Assembly: GCA_045629925.1 (NCBI GenBank)
Contig: JAZQSD010000086.1
Span: forward strand, 1-22,405
Source of the DNA: Brotonthovivens sp045629925
GTDB lineage: Bacteria > Bacillota > Clostridia > Lachnospirales > Lachnospiraceae
Length of the DNA stretch: 22,405 nt
Direction: 5' to 3'
In this document: positions 8,009-15,483 of the stretch, piece by piece
Numbering within the stretch: the stretch's first letter is position 1
Layout: each line of letters opens with the position of its first letter
Notes under the pieces: model-generated
Told to the model about the DNA's origin: nothing
The model's input: the letters and a program-made list of their open reading frames with translations, nothing else
The model's database searches: none
Program-made: the position numbers and the translations under genes

Positions 8009-8090
8009 GCCGCTGTGGCGGAATTGGCAGACGCACTTGACTCAAAATCAAGCGATTCCCATCGTGCCGGTTCGAGTCCGGCCAGCGGCA
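8009..8090 (+). tRNA. tRNA-Leu (anticodon CAA)
   Basis: An 82-base class II tRNA. The acceptor arms GCCGCTG (8009-8015) and CAGCGGC (8083-8089) pair perfectly. The anticodon stem CTTGA/TCAAG encloses the loop CTCAAAA, giving anticodon CAA, which reads UUG. A long variable arm and the TTCGAGTC T-loop are present. The discriminator base is A and no CCA is encoded. Confidence 0.96.
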
Positions 8091-8094
8091 TTAG

Positions 8095-8129
8095 AAAAGC
8101 TGACTTTACATCGTAAAGTCAGCTTTTTA
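8095..8129 (+). terminator. Terminator of tRNA-Leu
   Basis: AAAGCTGACTTTAC and GTAAAGTCAGCTTT pair perfectly around an ATC loop, with T-rich sequence after. The stem can also act on the minus strand after lysA. Confidence 0.9.
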
Positions 8130-8171
8130 TTTTCTTTATAAACTATATTACAAAAATACTTACTCTTTATT

Positions 8172-9449
8172 CTACACTTCGTAATCCATGTCTTTCAAAA
8201 CATCAAAACAATCAAATGTAGCAAAGTAATCCCTTGGAGTCTCTGCACGGCGAATCAACTGTGTACTGCCATCTTCTTTTAATAAGATTTCTGCAGAACG
8301 CAGTCTGCCATTATAATTGTATCCCATAGAATAGCCATGTGCCCCTGTGTCATGGATTACCAGGTAATCTCCTTTTTCAATCTTTGGCAACATACGGTCA
8401 ATGGCAAACTTATCACAATTTTCACAAAGATTTCCTACCACGTCATATTTGTAATCACATGGTGCATCTTCTTTTCCGGCAACTGTAATATGATGATATG
8501 CTCCGTAAATAGCAGGACGCATCAGATTTGCAGCACATGCATCCACACCGATATATTCCTTATATGTGTGTTTCTCATGAATTGCTTTTGTAACAACACA
8601 TCCGTATGGTCCCATCATGAAACGGCCCATCTCTGTATAGATATCCACATCTCCAAGTCCATTTGGAACAAGCACTTCCTCATAAACTTTTCGTACACCC
8701 GCTCCGATAACACGGATATCATTTGGCGTATCCTCAGGCTTGTATGGAATCCCTACACCACCAGACAGATTCACAAAATTAATGGAGATGCCAAGTTCCT
8801 TCTTAATCTCAACGATTAATTCAAAAAGAGTTCTTGCCAGCGTTGGATAATAGTCATTTGTCACTGTATTGCTTACAAGGAATGAATGTAATCCAAGACG
8901 CTTCACTCCTTTTTCTTTCATAATACGATATGCCTCAAAAAGCTGCTCTTTCGTCATACCGTACTTTGAATCTCCAGGGTTATCCATGATCCCATTACTG
9001 ATTGTATAGATTCCACCCGGATTATATCTGCAAGACATTGTCTCAGGCAATTCCCCAACGATATCTTCCAAAAATTCAATATGCGTAAAATCATCCAGAT
9101 TGATGATAGCACCTAATTTGTTGGCATAGGCATACTCTTCCGCAGGTGTTTCATTGGAAGAAAACATAATATGACTGCCAACCACGCCAATTCCCTGCGA
9201 AAGCATCAACTCTGTCATGGACGAGCAATCCATCCCGCAATCATATTCATTTAAAATCTTCATCAAATATGGGTTAGGAGTTGCCTTAACAGCAAAATAT
9301 TCTCTAAATCCTGGATTCCATGCAAAAGCCTCTTTTACCGCCTTTACATTTTCCCGGATTCCTTTTTCATCATACAAATGAAATGGCGTTGGGTATTTTT
9401 TTGTGATTTCCTGTAACTGTTCATATGTTACAAATGCTTTCTTGCTCAT
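8172..9449 (-). CDS. lysA: Diaminopimelate decarboxylase (LysA-type, PLP fold III)
   Basis: The ATG at 9449 follows GGGAGG by eight bases and gives 425 residues. A longer frame starting at 9545 overlaps the promoter and is unlikely. Fold-type III decarboxylase features are present: EYFAVKATPNPYL with PLP lysine Lys55, LSGGVGIPYKPEDTP, EMGRFMMGPYG, and MRPAIYGAYHHI. The GNLCENCDKFA segment near 337-347 is the CxxxD active-site loop, and GAHGYSMGYNYNGRLRSAEIL follows. The enzyme makes lysine from meso-diaminopimelate, the last step of lysine synthesis. It stands alone, with its own promoter and no lysine-pathway neighbours. Related carboxynorspermidine or arginine decarboxylases are less likely, given the GAYHHI and IPYKPED motifs. 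Confidence 0.88.
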   Translation of the reverse strand: MSKKAFVTYEQLQEITKKYPTPFHLYDEKGIRENVKAVKEAFAWNPGFREYFAVKATPNPYLMKILNEYDCGMDCSSMTELMLSQGIGVVGSHIMFSSNETPAEEYAYANKLGAIINLDDFTHIEFLEDIVGELPETMSCRYNPGGIYTISNGIMDNPGDSKYGMTKEQLFEAYRIMKEKGVKRLGLHSFLVSNTVTNDYYPTLARTLFELIVEIKKELGISINFVNLSGGVGIPYKPEDTPNDIRVIGAGVRKVYEEVLVPNGLGDVDIYTEMGRFMMGPYGCVVTKAIHEKHTYKEYIGVDACAANLMRPAIYGAYHHITVAGKEDAPCDYKYDVVGNLCENCDKFAIDRMLPKIEKGDYLVIHDTGAHGYSMGYNYNGRLRSAEILLKEDGSTQLIRRAETPRDYFATFDCFDVLKDMDYEV

Positions 9450-9515
9450 CACTGAAGCCTCCCTAACAAATGTTTTCTTATGTAAAATCCCCAATAAATA
9501 AAAAAACATAGCACT

Positions 9516-9545
9516 ATGATAAAATAATTTTGTCTTTTTTGTCAA
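9516..9545 (-). promoter_or_regulatory. Promoter of lysA
   Basis: TTGACA (9540-9545), an 18-base spacer and TATCAT (9516-9521) on the minus strand. The leader would be about 60 bases. Confidence 0.65.
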
Positions 9546-9589
9546 TCCTTTTATTGATTAAAGTTAGAAAGCAGTAAAGTGCAAAACTC

Positions 9590-9636
9590 TAAAAAAAAGA
9601 AACGGCAATCTGTCTTTCAGACAGCATTGCCGTTTC
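9590..9636 (-). terminator. Terminator of the flavoprotein-GntR operon
   Basis: On the minus strand GAAACGGCAATGCTGTC pairs with GACAGATTGCCGTTTC around TGAAA, and eight T follow. It lies 13 bases after the stop of the 224-residue gene. Confidence 0.93.
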
Positions 9637-9649
9637 ATAAATTCAAATA

Positions 9650-10324
9650 TTAATATCCACACATGTCGATAGTTTTGTTTATCAACGCAACTGTGCTTTC
9701 CACAGGGTACCCAAACAATAACCCTGTGATCATCAGATCTTCAGGGCAAGCCCCATTATGTAGCTGAATATCGCAAACGTCCTCATTTGCAAAATAATTC
9801 AGTTCCTGTGAAAAATATTCTTTAATTTTTTCCCAATCAAGGGAAACACCACACTCTTCATAAAGGTTTTTCAACACTTCATAATCAAAATAATCTGCCA
9901 GCGTACCTTTTTTGCTCACGTACAGCATGTATTTATACTCTGTTGGGTGGTATGGACAGCAATAATAGTTGTCCGCATCCAACGTTCTGATCATCTGCAT
10001 ATAATCATCCATCGTATCTGGATACACAGTAGCAGCAAGCTTTTTCCCATTTTGCACTGCAGTATTCATGTAATCTACCACAGGAATCGGGCCATAGTTA
10101 TTGCTGCAGCAGATCAGGTTATACCAGCTTAAAAGTGAATTCTGATACTTCTCTGCTGCAATAGGGAAGAAAATTTTTTTACAAGGAACTTCTTCCATCT
10201 GTGGAAACTGATATGTCAATGTAACCGTTACAGATCCCTTTTCCTCTTCTCGATATAAATGAAAAGTTATCTTGGTATCCGGATCCATTTGATAGTCTTG
10301 TGAAAACAGTTTTTCTTTTGCCAT
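9650..10324 (-). CDS. Protein of unknown function, 224 residues, coupled to GntR
   Basis: I do not recognise this protein with confidence. It is soluble, acidic, and rich in Tyr and Cys (LICCSNNYGP near 70-79; NYYCCPYHPTEYKYML near 118-133). The C-terminal stretch CPEDLMITGLLFGYPVEST, near 191-209, recalls the GLFLGYP motif of DUF3793 proteins. Those are often encoded beside flavodoxins, and here a flavodoxin-fold gene is two genes upstream. Its ATG shares one base with the GntR stop codon (TAATG), so translation is probably coupled. It ends the three-gene operon before a strong terminator. A role as a ligand-binding or enzyme partner of the flavoprotein is only a guess. Confidence 0.8.
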   Translation of the reverse strand: MAKEKLFSQDYQMDPDTKITFHLYREEEKGSVTVTLTYQFPQMEEVPCKKIFFPIAAEKYQNSLLSWYNLICCSNNYGPIPVVDYMNTAVQNGKKLAATVYPDTMDDYMQMIRTLDADNYYCCPYHPTEYKYMLYVSKKGTLADYFDYEVLKNLYEECGVSLDWEKIKEYFSQELNYFANEDVCDIQLHNGACPEDLMITGLLFGYPVESTVALINKTIDMCGY

Positions 10325-11010
10325 TATAAATTGTACCTGCCTGTTACAAGCTTGCTGATATAATACTGCTTGATATACTGCAAATGTTCTTTTACTGCTT
10401 CTACAGCTTTATCAACATCTCTCTCTAAGATTGCACGATAAATCTTTTCATGCTGTTCATCAGAACATTTTCCATGTTCCACGTCATTGAAAGAGGTCAG
10501 ATCGAATCTTCTCTTCTGATTTACAAGCAATTCAAAGATCATATCCAAACGCTTATTTGAAACATGATGAATCATAAACTCATGGAATTTCACATCCCAT
10601 TCGCTTCGTTTAAGCATATCATCGTGTTCTGATGCCTTTCTCTGCTGTTCAATGATCTGACCCAAAGTAGCATCTGTGATCATGTCATAGTTCTTCAAAG
10701 ATACCTGAATTGCATATACCTGAAGTACTTCCAAAAGATCATATACTTCTAAAATATCTTCTAATGTGTATACAGGTACAATAATCCCTTTTCCAGGTTC
10801 ATCTGTAAGCAAGCCTTCTTTCGCAAGCTGACGAAGTGCATAGCGAACTGGAGAACGGCTCACATTGTAGATTTCAGATAATCTGCGTTCTACTAATACA
10901 GTGCCAGGTTTAAACTCATTGTTTAAGATTGCCTCTTTAATCTGACAATAAACCTGTCTTTCTTTTGTTGTCATTCCTAAATTTGTATATTCTGGTTTAT
11001 CCAAGCTCAT
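10324..11010 (-). CDS. GntR-family regulator, FadR/FCD subfamily
   Basis: This 228-residue protein starts at an ATG with GAGG seven bases upstream. Residues 10-75 form the winged helix (VYCQIKEAILNNEFKPGTVL, then VSRSPVRYALRQLAKEGLL). Residues 85-215 are an FCD effector domain. Likely metal and ligand residues are DVKFHEFMIHH and the later SDEQHEKIYRAILERDV...KEHL, which give an Asp and three His. FCD regulators usually sense small carboxylates and repress nearby genes. It lies between an iron-sulfur flavoprotein gene (29 bases upstream) and an unknown gene (1-base overlap), and probably controls this operon. It could also act on the transhydroxylase locus 800 bases away, but I found no site to prove that. 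Confidence 0.93.
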   Translation of the reverse strand: MSLDKPEYTNLGMTTKERQVYCQIKEAILNNEFKPGTVLVERRLSEIYNVSRSPVRYALRQLAKEGLLTDEPGKGIIVPVYTLEDILEVYDLLEVLQVYAIQVSLKNYDMITDATLGQIIEQQRKASEHDDMLKRSEWDVKFHEFMIHHVSNKRLDMIFELLVNQKRRFDLTSFNDVEHGKCSDEQHEKIYRAILERDVDKAVEAVKEHLQYIKQYYISKLVTGRYNL

Positions 11011-11039
11011 TTTGGGCCTCGCATAAAAATATTGTGCTA

Positions 11040-11600
11040 TTACAGTTTTGCTAACATGATACCTACATCATACGCATTCTGTTTTAATTCTCTGTTGTTT
11101 TCTACTGTTTCTGGGTTGATTGCAGATGGGCAAACAATACGATGTTCATCAACAAAACCAAACGCAGGGAATGATGTCTGTGCAAGATAATCAAAGTAAG
11201 ATTCATGCATGTATGGATCTTCGCCACCCTGTGTATATACAGTTACAATTTTTTTCTGTCCAAAACGTGGTGTTCCTTCTACACCCATTAATGGATACAG
11301 ACGGTCAAGCAAGTTCTTAACCATACCATTAACCTGTGCAAAATAAACTGGAGAACCGATAACAATTGCATCTGCATCTTTTACGTCTGCCATTGCTTTT
11401 GCCATTTCATCGTTGATTACACAATCTTCCTGCATACGGCATCCAAAACATCCCTGGCATGCAGACATTCTCATTTTGAACAAGTTGTATACTTTCACAG
11501 TCGCATGGTGTTCTTTCGCACCACGTTCAATCATCTGTAAGATTGTTGCTGTATTTCCATCTCTTCTAGGACTTCCGTTAAAAATTACTACTTTACTCAT
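11040..11600 (-). CDS. Iron-sulfur flavoprotein, NADPH-dependent FMN reductase family
   Basis: The ATG at 11600, nine bases after a GAGG site, gives 186 residues. A GTG five codons upstream overlaps that ribosome site. The N-terminus VVIFNGSPRRDGNT is the FMN phosphate-binding loop of the flavodoxin-like fold. Cys48, Cys51, Cys54 and Cys60 (C-x2-C-x2-C-x5-C) match the compact [4Fe-4S] motif of iron-sulfur flavoproteins. IVIGSPVYFAQVNGMVKNLLDRL is the usual substrate and dimer segment. These proteins shuttle electrons in anaerobes, and some reduce quinones or other small acceptors. It opens the operon with GntR and the 224-residue protein, next to the transhydroxylase genes, so a redox role in aromatic metabolism is possible but inferred. 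Codon use is biased, suggesting good expression. Confidence 0.9.
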   Translation of the reverse strand: MSKVVIFNGSPRRDGNTATILQMIERGAKEHHATVKVYNLFKMRMSACQGCFGCRMQEDCVINDEMAKAMADVKDADAIVIGSPVYFAQVNGMVKNLLDRLYPLMGVEGTPRFGQKKIVTVYTQGGEDPYMHESYFDYLAQTSFPAFGFVDEHRIVCPSAINPETVENNRELKQNAYDVGIMLAKL

Positions 11601-11639
11601 AATAATATTCCTCACTTAACCATAGTATTTTATTATTTT

Positions 11640-11654
11640 GTCCTGTGTCAGGAC
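11640..11654 (-). promoter_or_regulatory. Inverted repeat GTCCTG-N3-CAGGAC in the flavoprotein leader
   Basis: A perfect 6-bp inverted repeat with a 3-base centre lies 40 bases before the flavoprotein start codon and about 30 bases downstream of the likely transcription start. It could be an operator for the GntR protein or a small RNA hairpin. Confidence 0.45.
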
Positions 11655-11688
11655 CAGAATAGCTATAAAGTCTGCCGCACACTAGAAT

Positions 11689-11697
11689 ACTATAACA
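11689..11697 (-). promoter_or_regulatory. Extended -10 box of the flavoprotein operon
   Basis: TGTTATAGT on the minus strand is an extended -10 element (TG-N-TATAGT) without a clear -35 box. It places the transcription start near 11682, giving a leader of about 80 bases. Confidence 0.45.
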
Positions 11698-11782
11698 CAT
11701 TTTTCTTAAACCAAAAATATATTTTTTTGTACAGAAATATACCAGCTTTATCCCATGGTGCAAACTTGTTCTTTATAGTAAT

Positions 11783-11812
11783 TGTGCCCATGCCTGTGAC
11801 AGCATGGGCACA
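11783..11812 (-). terminator. Stem-loop after athS, probable mRNA 3' end
   Basis: TGTGCCCATGC pairs perfectly with GCATGGGCACA around an 8-base loop, 18 bases after the athS stop. No T-run follows on the minus strand, so it may be a weak terminator or a 3'-stabilising hairpin. Confidence 0.55.
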
Positions 11813-11830
11813 CATAGCTTAACTTAAATT

Positions 11831-12652
11831 TTAGAATTCAATAAAGTCAAGGTTGAGAGATTTGCCAGCGATTTCAACTGGGATCTCTTTCTTATTGCCT
11901 GCAGCTTCGATTTCGATAACATAAGCGCCATCATCTAAGCCGTCAAATTTGAAATCACCAAAGAAGTTTGTTTTCTGAATTTCAACAACAGCGCCGTCTT
12001 TCTTCAGAGTTGCTGTAGCGTTTTCATAGCAATCGCCATCAACTAAAACGCCTGCAGCTACGAAGTTCTTTGTGAATCTGAACAGGTTTTTGTAGTATAC
12101 GTGTGGAACTGTACCAAGTTCTGGTTTGTATACTTCAAGACCTTCAGAAGCGATCATAGCTTCCATTTCAGCTGGCTCAATGTATAAAGCTTTGATAGCT
12201 TTTGTTGGACAAGAATGAGCACATCTTGGAATACCTGGTGTCCAATCTTTGTCATCTAATAAGTGAGCACACATTGTACATTTCTGTGCAATGTCAGCTG
12301 TATCGTTGTAGTAAACTGCGCCGTATGGACACATATCTACAACTTCTTTTTTGCCTCTAGCAGCAACTAAATCGATCATAACGATACCGTCTTCTCTTCT
12401 TGTTGCAACACCTGCATCAACGAGTGGACATTTTTCACAATGCTGGCATGGCATTGGAAGGTAGGAATAATCGTTACGAGCATATCTACCACGTTCTCTT
12501 CTTTCGATGTTCATCCAACGATGACCGTGACGTGGTGCTTCATCTGTATAGCCAGGCCATTCATTGCCTACATGTTCGTCTAAGCAAGACATGTAGCAGT
12601 TGTTACAATCATGGCACCATCTAACATCAATAACCATATACCACTGTTTCAT
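11831..12652 (-). CDS. athS: Pyrogallol-phloroglucinol transhydroxylase, small (iron-sulfur) subunit
   Basis: This 273-residue subunit carries electrons for the molybdenum subunit encoded just upstream. The N-terminus MKQWYMVIDVRWCHDCNNCY and the segment GHRWMNIERRERGRY closely resemble the Pelobacter acidigallici enzyme as I recall it. Twelve cysteines (13, 16, 19, 23, 69, 72, 75, 108, 125, 128, 144, 148) suit three [4Fe-4S] clusters, the number known for this enzyme. From about residue 200 a small beta-sandwich follows (VLVDGDCYENATATLKKDGA, then FKFDGLDDGAYVIEIE), the expected C-terminal domain. There is no signal peptide, so it is cytoplasmic. One oddity is that the second Cys group is C-x2-C-x2-C (69, 72, 75), where C-x2-C-x4-C is usual. 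It starts 36 bases after athL, with AAAGGAG nine bases before the ATG. Confidence 0.95.
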   Translation of the reverse strand: MKQWYMVIDVRWCHDCNNCYMSCLDEHVGNEWPGYTDEAPRHGHRWMNIERRERGRYARNDYSYLPMPCQHCEKCPLVDAGVATRREDGIVMIDLVAARGKKEVVDMCPYGAVYYNDTADIAQKCTMCAHLLDDKDWTPGIPRCAHSCPTKAIKALYIEPAEMEAMIASEGLEVYKPELGTVPHVYYKNLFRFTKNFVAAGVLVDGDCYENATATLKKDGAVVEIQKTNFFGDFKFDGLDDGAYVIEIEAAGNKKEIPVEIAGKSLNLDFIEF

Positions 12653-12688
12653 CTTCTATTCTCCTTTCGGGCTTGATTTACGTGAATC

Positions 12689-15289
12689 TTAGTAGATTTC
12701 GTAAATACCGCCATCCCATTTTTCTACTTCGATCTGAGCACTGTTTGGTGCCATACCACAAGCGTATTTAGACATGTAACGATCTGGTGTAAGAATGTTT
12801 ACACATCCACCACGGTCTGCGGAGCAGCCTGGTTTACCAAGTGGTGCATATTCAGCACAAGATTCGTAAGAATGAACTGTACCTGGCTGTACACGTTCAC
12901 CAACCTGTGCACAAAGGATTACGGAACCTCTGTCGTTGTATGCACGTACTAAATCGCCGTCTTTAATTCCACGAGCTTCAGCATCAACTGTGTTCATACG
13001 AATGATCCAGTAATACCAACCATCTACTAATACACGGTGGTCTTTGATATCATTCATGAAGGAATCTTTAGCATCACCCATTGTATGCATAGAGAATCTT
13101 GGATGAGGTGATAACATACCCAGAGGGTATTTCTTAGCAACTTCTGCATGCCAGCTTTCCCATGCTGGAACATATTTGTGCATTGCTGGACGATATTCGT
13201 CAACAAAGCCCTGTTCTTCGAAACGTTTCAGGGAAGTAGAGATAAATTCTACTTTACCTGTTGTTGTCTGTAAACCTTCAAATGCAACACTCTGGTTTGG
13301 AGCTGGACCCCAGTCAGGAGTATCACGTTTACGGTTTTCAGCAAACCAACGAAGAGCTACAGGTGGTTTTCCTTCTGGATTATCTGGCACTACCAGGTAA
13401 CCTTTCTTGAAGAAGTCTTCCCAAGACATAAGTTTTGGACAGTCTGTTGCATGATAGTACTGTTTAACCCATGCTAATTCGTCTTTACCTTCTGTAAATG
13501 GTTCGTAGATACCGAATTTCTTAGCAAGGAATGCATAGATTTCGTAATCGGACTTGGATTCGCCAAGTGGTTCGATACATTTAGCCTGTAAAGAGATTAC
13601 ACGGTTGTTTGTTAATGAGAAGTTGTCTGGAATATAACCGGAGCAGTTAGCGAATTCGGAGATATCCCAACGTTCGAAGTTTGTACATGCTGGTAAGATA
13701 ACGTCAGCAAACATAACTTCGCCTTCAAACCAGATAGACTGAGATACAACGAATTCAAGAGATTCTGTTGTGTACATCTTAGCGTATCTGTTTGTAGCTG
13801 TCATTGTACCAATGTGTGGTCCGCCGTATTTCCAGTACATCTTAATTTTTCCATAACCTGGAGCTGGATACTGATATGGATGCATCTGTGCTTCGATAGT
13901 TGCACCACAGAATCCTTTGCCGTACCATTCGAACTTGCCGTTCATGATACATTCTGGAATTTTCAGACGTGGAATATGCTGACCAGCTTCCATATTTAAT
14001 TTAACTGGAGCTGGGAATGATGTTCTACCATCGAACATTCTCCATGCAAACTTGAAGCCTGCTGCGGAGTTTGCTGTATCACCAGAGATACCACCTTCAG
14101 CGTATCCTGGGAAGTAGAAGCTGTGGTCTGTAGGAGCACCCTGTGTTGTAGACCACATATTGGAACCTGGTTTACCCATACCCTGCATTGTAGCAAGAGC
14201 GATCATACCACGTGTCCATTCAATACCATGAGTAGCACGGCAAGCGCCACCCCAACCGCCTAAACCGCCGGCTGCAAGGTATGTGTTTTTCTTAGCCCAT
14301 TCACGAGCGAGTGCACGGATATCGCATGCTGGAACGCCAGATTCTGCTTCTGCCCATTCACATGTTTTAGCGATTCCATCTTCGCCGTTACCTAATACGT
14401 ATTCAGCCCATTCTTCGAAACCGTAAGCATGAGTTGCAACGTATTCTTTATCATATGTTCCTTCTGTTAACCATGTGTATGCAATAGCGAAGGAGATAGC
14501 GTGGTCTGTACCAATCTTTGGTGAGAACCATTTCATACCCCACATATTTGCGGAATGGTTGTAGAATGGATCGATGAATACCATCTTAACGCCGAGTTCA
14601 TCTAACCAACGACGACGGATGTGAGATTCATATGCTGCGTAAATACCAGAGTTTACTTCTGGGTCAGAGGACCAGAATACGATCATTTCTGCATATTTCA
14701 GACCGTCTTCTAACAGACCGTACTGTTCTGGGTTACCAAGTCTCCAAGAGAAGCCCCACATATGCATACCGCCCCAATGCCAACCTTCCCAAGAGTCTGG
14801 GTTGTGATCAGCGTATGTGAAACCTAAAAGGTTCATGAAACGGAAATATGTAGAATGACGGTAACCTACGTTACCCCATAAGTGGTGAGAAGATGGTGTA
14901 GACATGATAGATGCTGGACCACTTTCTCTCTTAATTCTGTTAACTTCGCTTACAACGATGTCTGCAGCTTCATCCCAGCTAATTCTTTCATAACCGGAAA
15001 TACCACGATTCTGAATATTTCTTTCTCCGTTAGGATCAAAGTCCACACGTTTCATTGGATAGAGAATTCGTCTGTCAGAGTAGATCATTGATTTCTGACC
15101 AGCTGTAAATGGAGCGATTGTTGTGTATCTTGGTGCTTCAAACACTCTGCCCCTTGCTTCGATTTTCCAGCCCTGAGGATCTGTTTCGTCAAAATCCATT
15201 GGTGTCATACGAACGATTTTACCGTCCTTTACGTATACGAATACTGGACCACCAGTACTGGAGTTAGTCAAACGTACTTCGCCTTCCAT
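12689..15289 (-). CDS. athL: Pyrogallol-phloroglucinol transhydroxylase, large (molybdenum) subunit
   Basis: This 866-residue protein of the DMSO reductase superfamily binds a molybdopterin cofactor. It moves hydroxyl groups between ring positions, turning pyrogallol into phloroglucinol with 1,2,3,5-tetrahydroxybenzene as co-substrate (EC 1.97.1.2). It matches the Pelobacter acidigallici subunit (about 875 residues) in size and key residues. The Mo ligand is Ser166 in HNPDSWEGW, with Asp165 beside it. His135 is in TPSSHHLWG and a tyrosine is in FYFPGY (392 or 396). With the 9-residue length offset these correspond to Ser175, Asp174, His144 and Tyr404 of the known structure. As in that enzyme, the N-terminal iron-sulfur motif is missing; the first Cys is residue 310. 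There is no Tat signal, so it is cytoplasmic, unlike many exported catechol dehydroxylases. The start has AAGGAGG seven bases upstream. Codon use is highly biased. A related polyphenol substrate cannot be excluded. Confidence 0.95.
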   Translation of the reverse strand: MEGEVRLTNSSTGGPVFVYVKDGKIVRMTPMDFDETDPQGWKIEARGRVFEAPRYTTIAPFTAGQKSMIYSDRRILYPMKRVDFDPNGERNIQNRGISGYERISWDEAADIVVSEVNRIKRESGPASIMSTPSSHHLWGNVGYRHSTYFRFMNLLGFTYADHNPDSWEGWHWGGMHMWGFSWRLGNPEQYGLLEDGLKYAEMIVFWSSDPEVNSGIYAAYESHIRRRWLDELGVKMVFIDPFYNHSANMWGMKWFSPKIGTDHAISFAIAYTWLTEGTYDKEYVATHAYGFEEWAEYVLGNGEDGIAKTCEWAEAESGVPACDIRALAREWAKKNTYLAAGGLGGWGGACRATHGIEWTRGMIALATMQGMGKPGSNMWSTTQGAPTDHSFYFPGYAEGGISGDTANSAAGFKFAWRMFDGRTSFPAPVKLNMEAGQHIPRLKIPECIMNGKFEWYGKGFCGATIEAQMHPYQYPAPGYGKIKMYWKYGGPHIGTMTATNRYAKMYTTESLEFVVSQSIWFEGEVMFADVILPACTNFERWDISEFANCSGYIPDNFSLTNNRVISLQAKCIEPLGESKSDYEIYAFLAKKFGIYEPFTEGKDELAWVKQYYHATDCPKLMSWEDFFKKGYLVVPDNPEGKPPVALRWFAENRKRDTPDWGPAPNQSVAFEGLQTTTGKVEFISTSLKRFEEQGFVDEYRPAMHKYVPAWESWHAEVAKKYPLGMLSPHPRFSMHTMGDAKDSFMNDIKDHRVLVDGWYYWIIRMNTVDAEARGIKDGDLVRAYNDRGSVILCAQVGERVQPGTVHSYESCAEYAPLGKPGCSADRGGCVNILTPDRYMSKYACGMAPNSAQIEVEKWDGGIYEIY

Positions 15290-15335
15290 GAATATACCTC
15301 CTTGATTTTTTCGTTAATCTGTTTTTAAACACGAC

Positions 15336-15425
15336 AGTGTTTTCCTTTAAGTTTGAGTTTGAGTAGAGGATGTTTTAAAGAAAAACACTCGTCCGTATTT
15401 TTTGGAAGGGCACACTTCACCCTTC
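15336..15425 (-). promoter_or_regulatory. Structured 5' leader of athL with two stem-loops
   Basis: Two hairpins lie in the predicted 140-base leader. The first is GAAGGG-N9-CCCTTC (15405-15425), only a few bases from the likely transcript 5' end. The second is AGTGTTTTTCTTTAA pairing with TTAAAGGAAAACACT (15 bp, one G-U) around a 24-base loop (15336-15389). Neither has a T-run, so they are not terminators. They may stabilise the mRNA or regulate it. Confidence 0.6.
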
Positions 15426-15436
15426 TTTACCCTTAC

Positions 15437-15467
15437 ACTATAACGTGTATTGTGATTATACAGTCAA
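15437..15467 (-). promoter_or_regulatory. athL promoter with inverted repeat TGTAT-N7-ATACA in a 19-base spacer
   Basis: On the minus strand TTGACT (15462-15467) and TATAGT (15437-15442) are separated by 19 bases. The inverted repeat TGTAT-N7-ATACA (15446-15462) fills the spacer and contains a T-N11-A LysR-type box. The same arrangement occurs before the symporter gene. The long spacer suggests that an activator is needed. It lies between the lysR stop and athL, so athL has its own promoter. Confidence 0.65.
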
Positions 15468-15483
15468 TCACTTTTTTTATTTT

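Noticed and set aside
8337..8819. 160-codon plus-strand ORF inside lysA
   Set aside because: It is antisense to a clear LysA protein, with a Cys/His/Ile-rich composition typical of a shadow frame.
9450..9545. Earlier start for lysA, 32 codons upstream
   Set aside because: The extension overlaps a good TTGACA/TATCAT promoter and lacks a ribosome site, whereas the internal ATG has GGGAGG.
12689..15289. Exported catechol or dopamine dehydroxylase
   Set aside because: No Tat signal or membrane-anchor gene, and the active-site residues and small subunit match the transhydroxylase.
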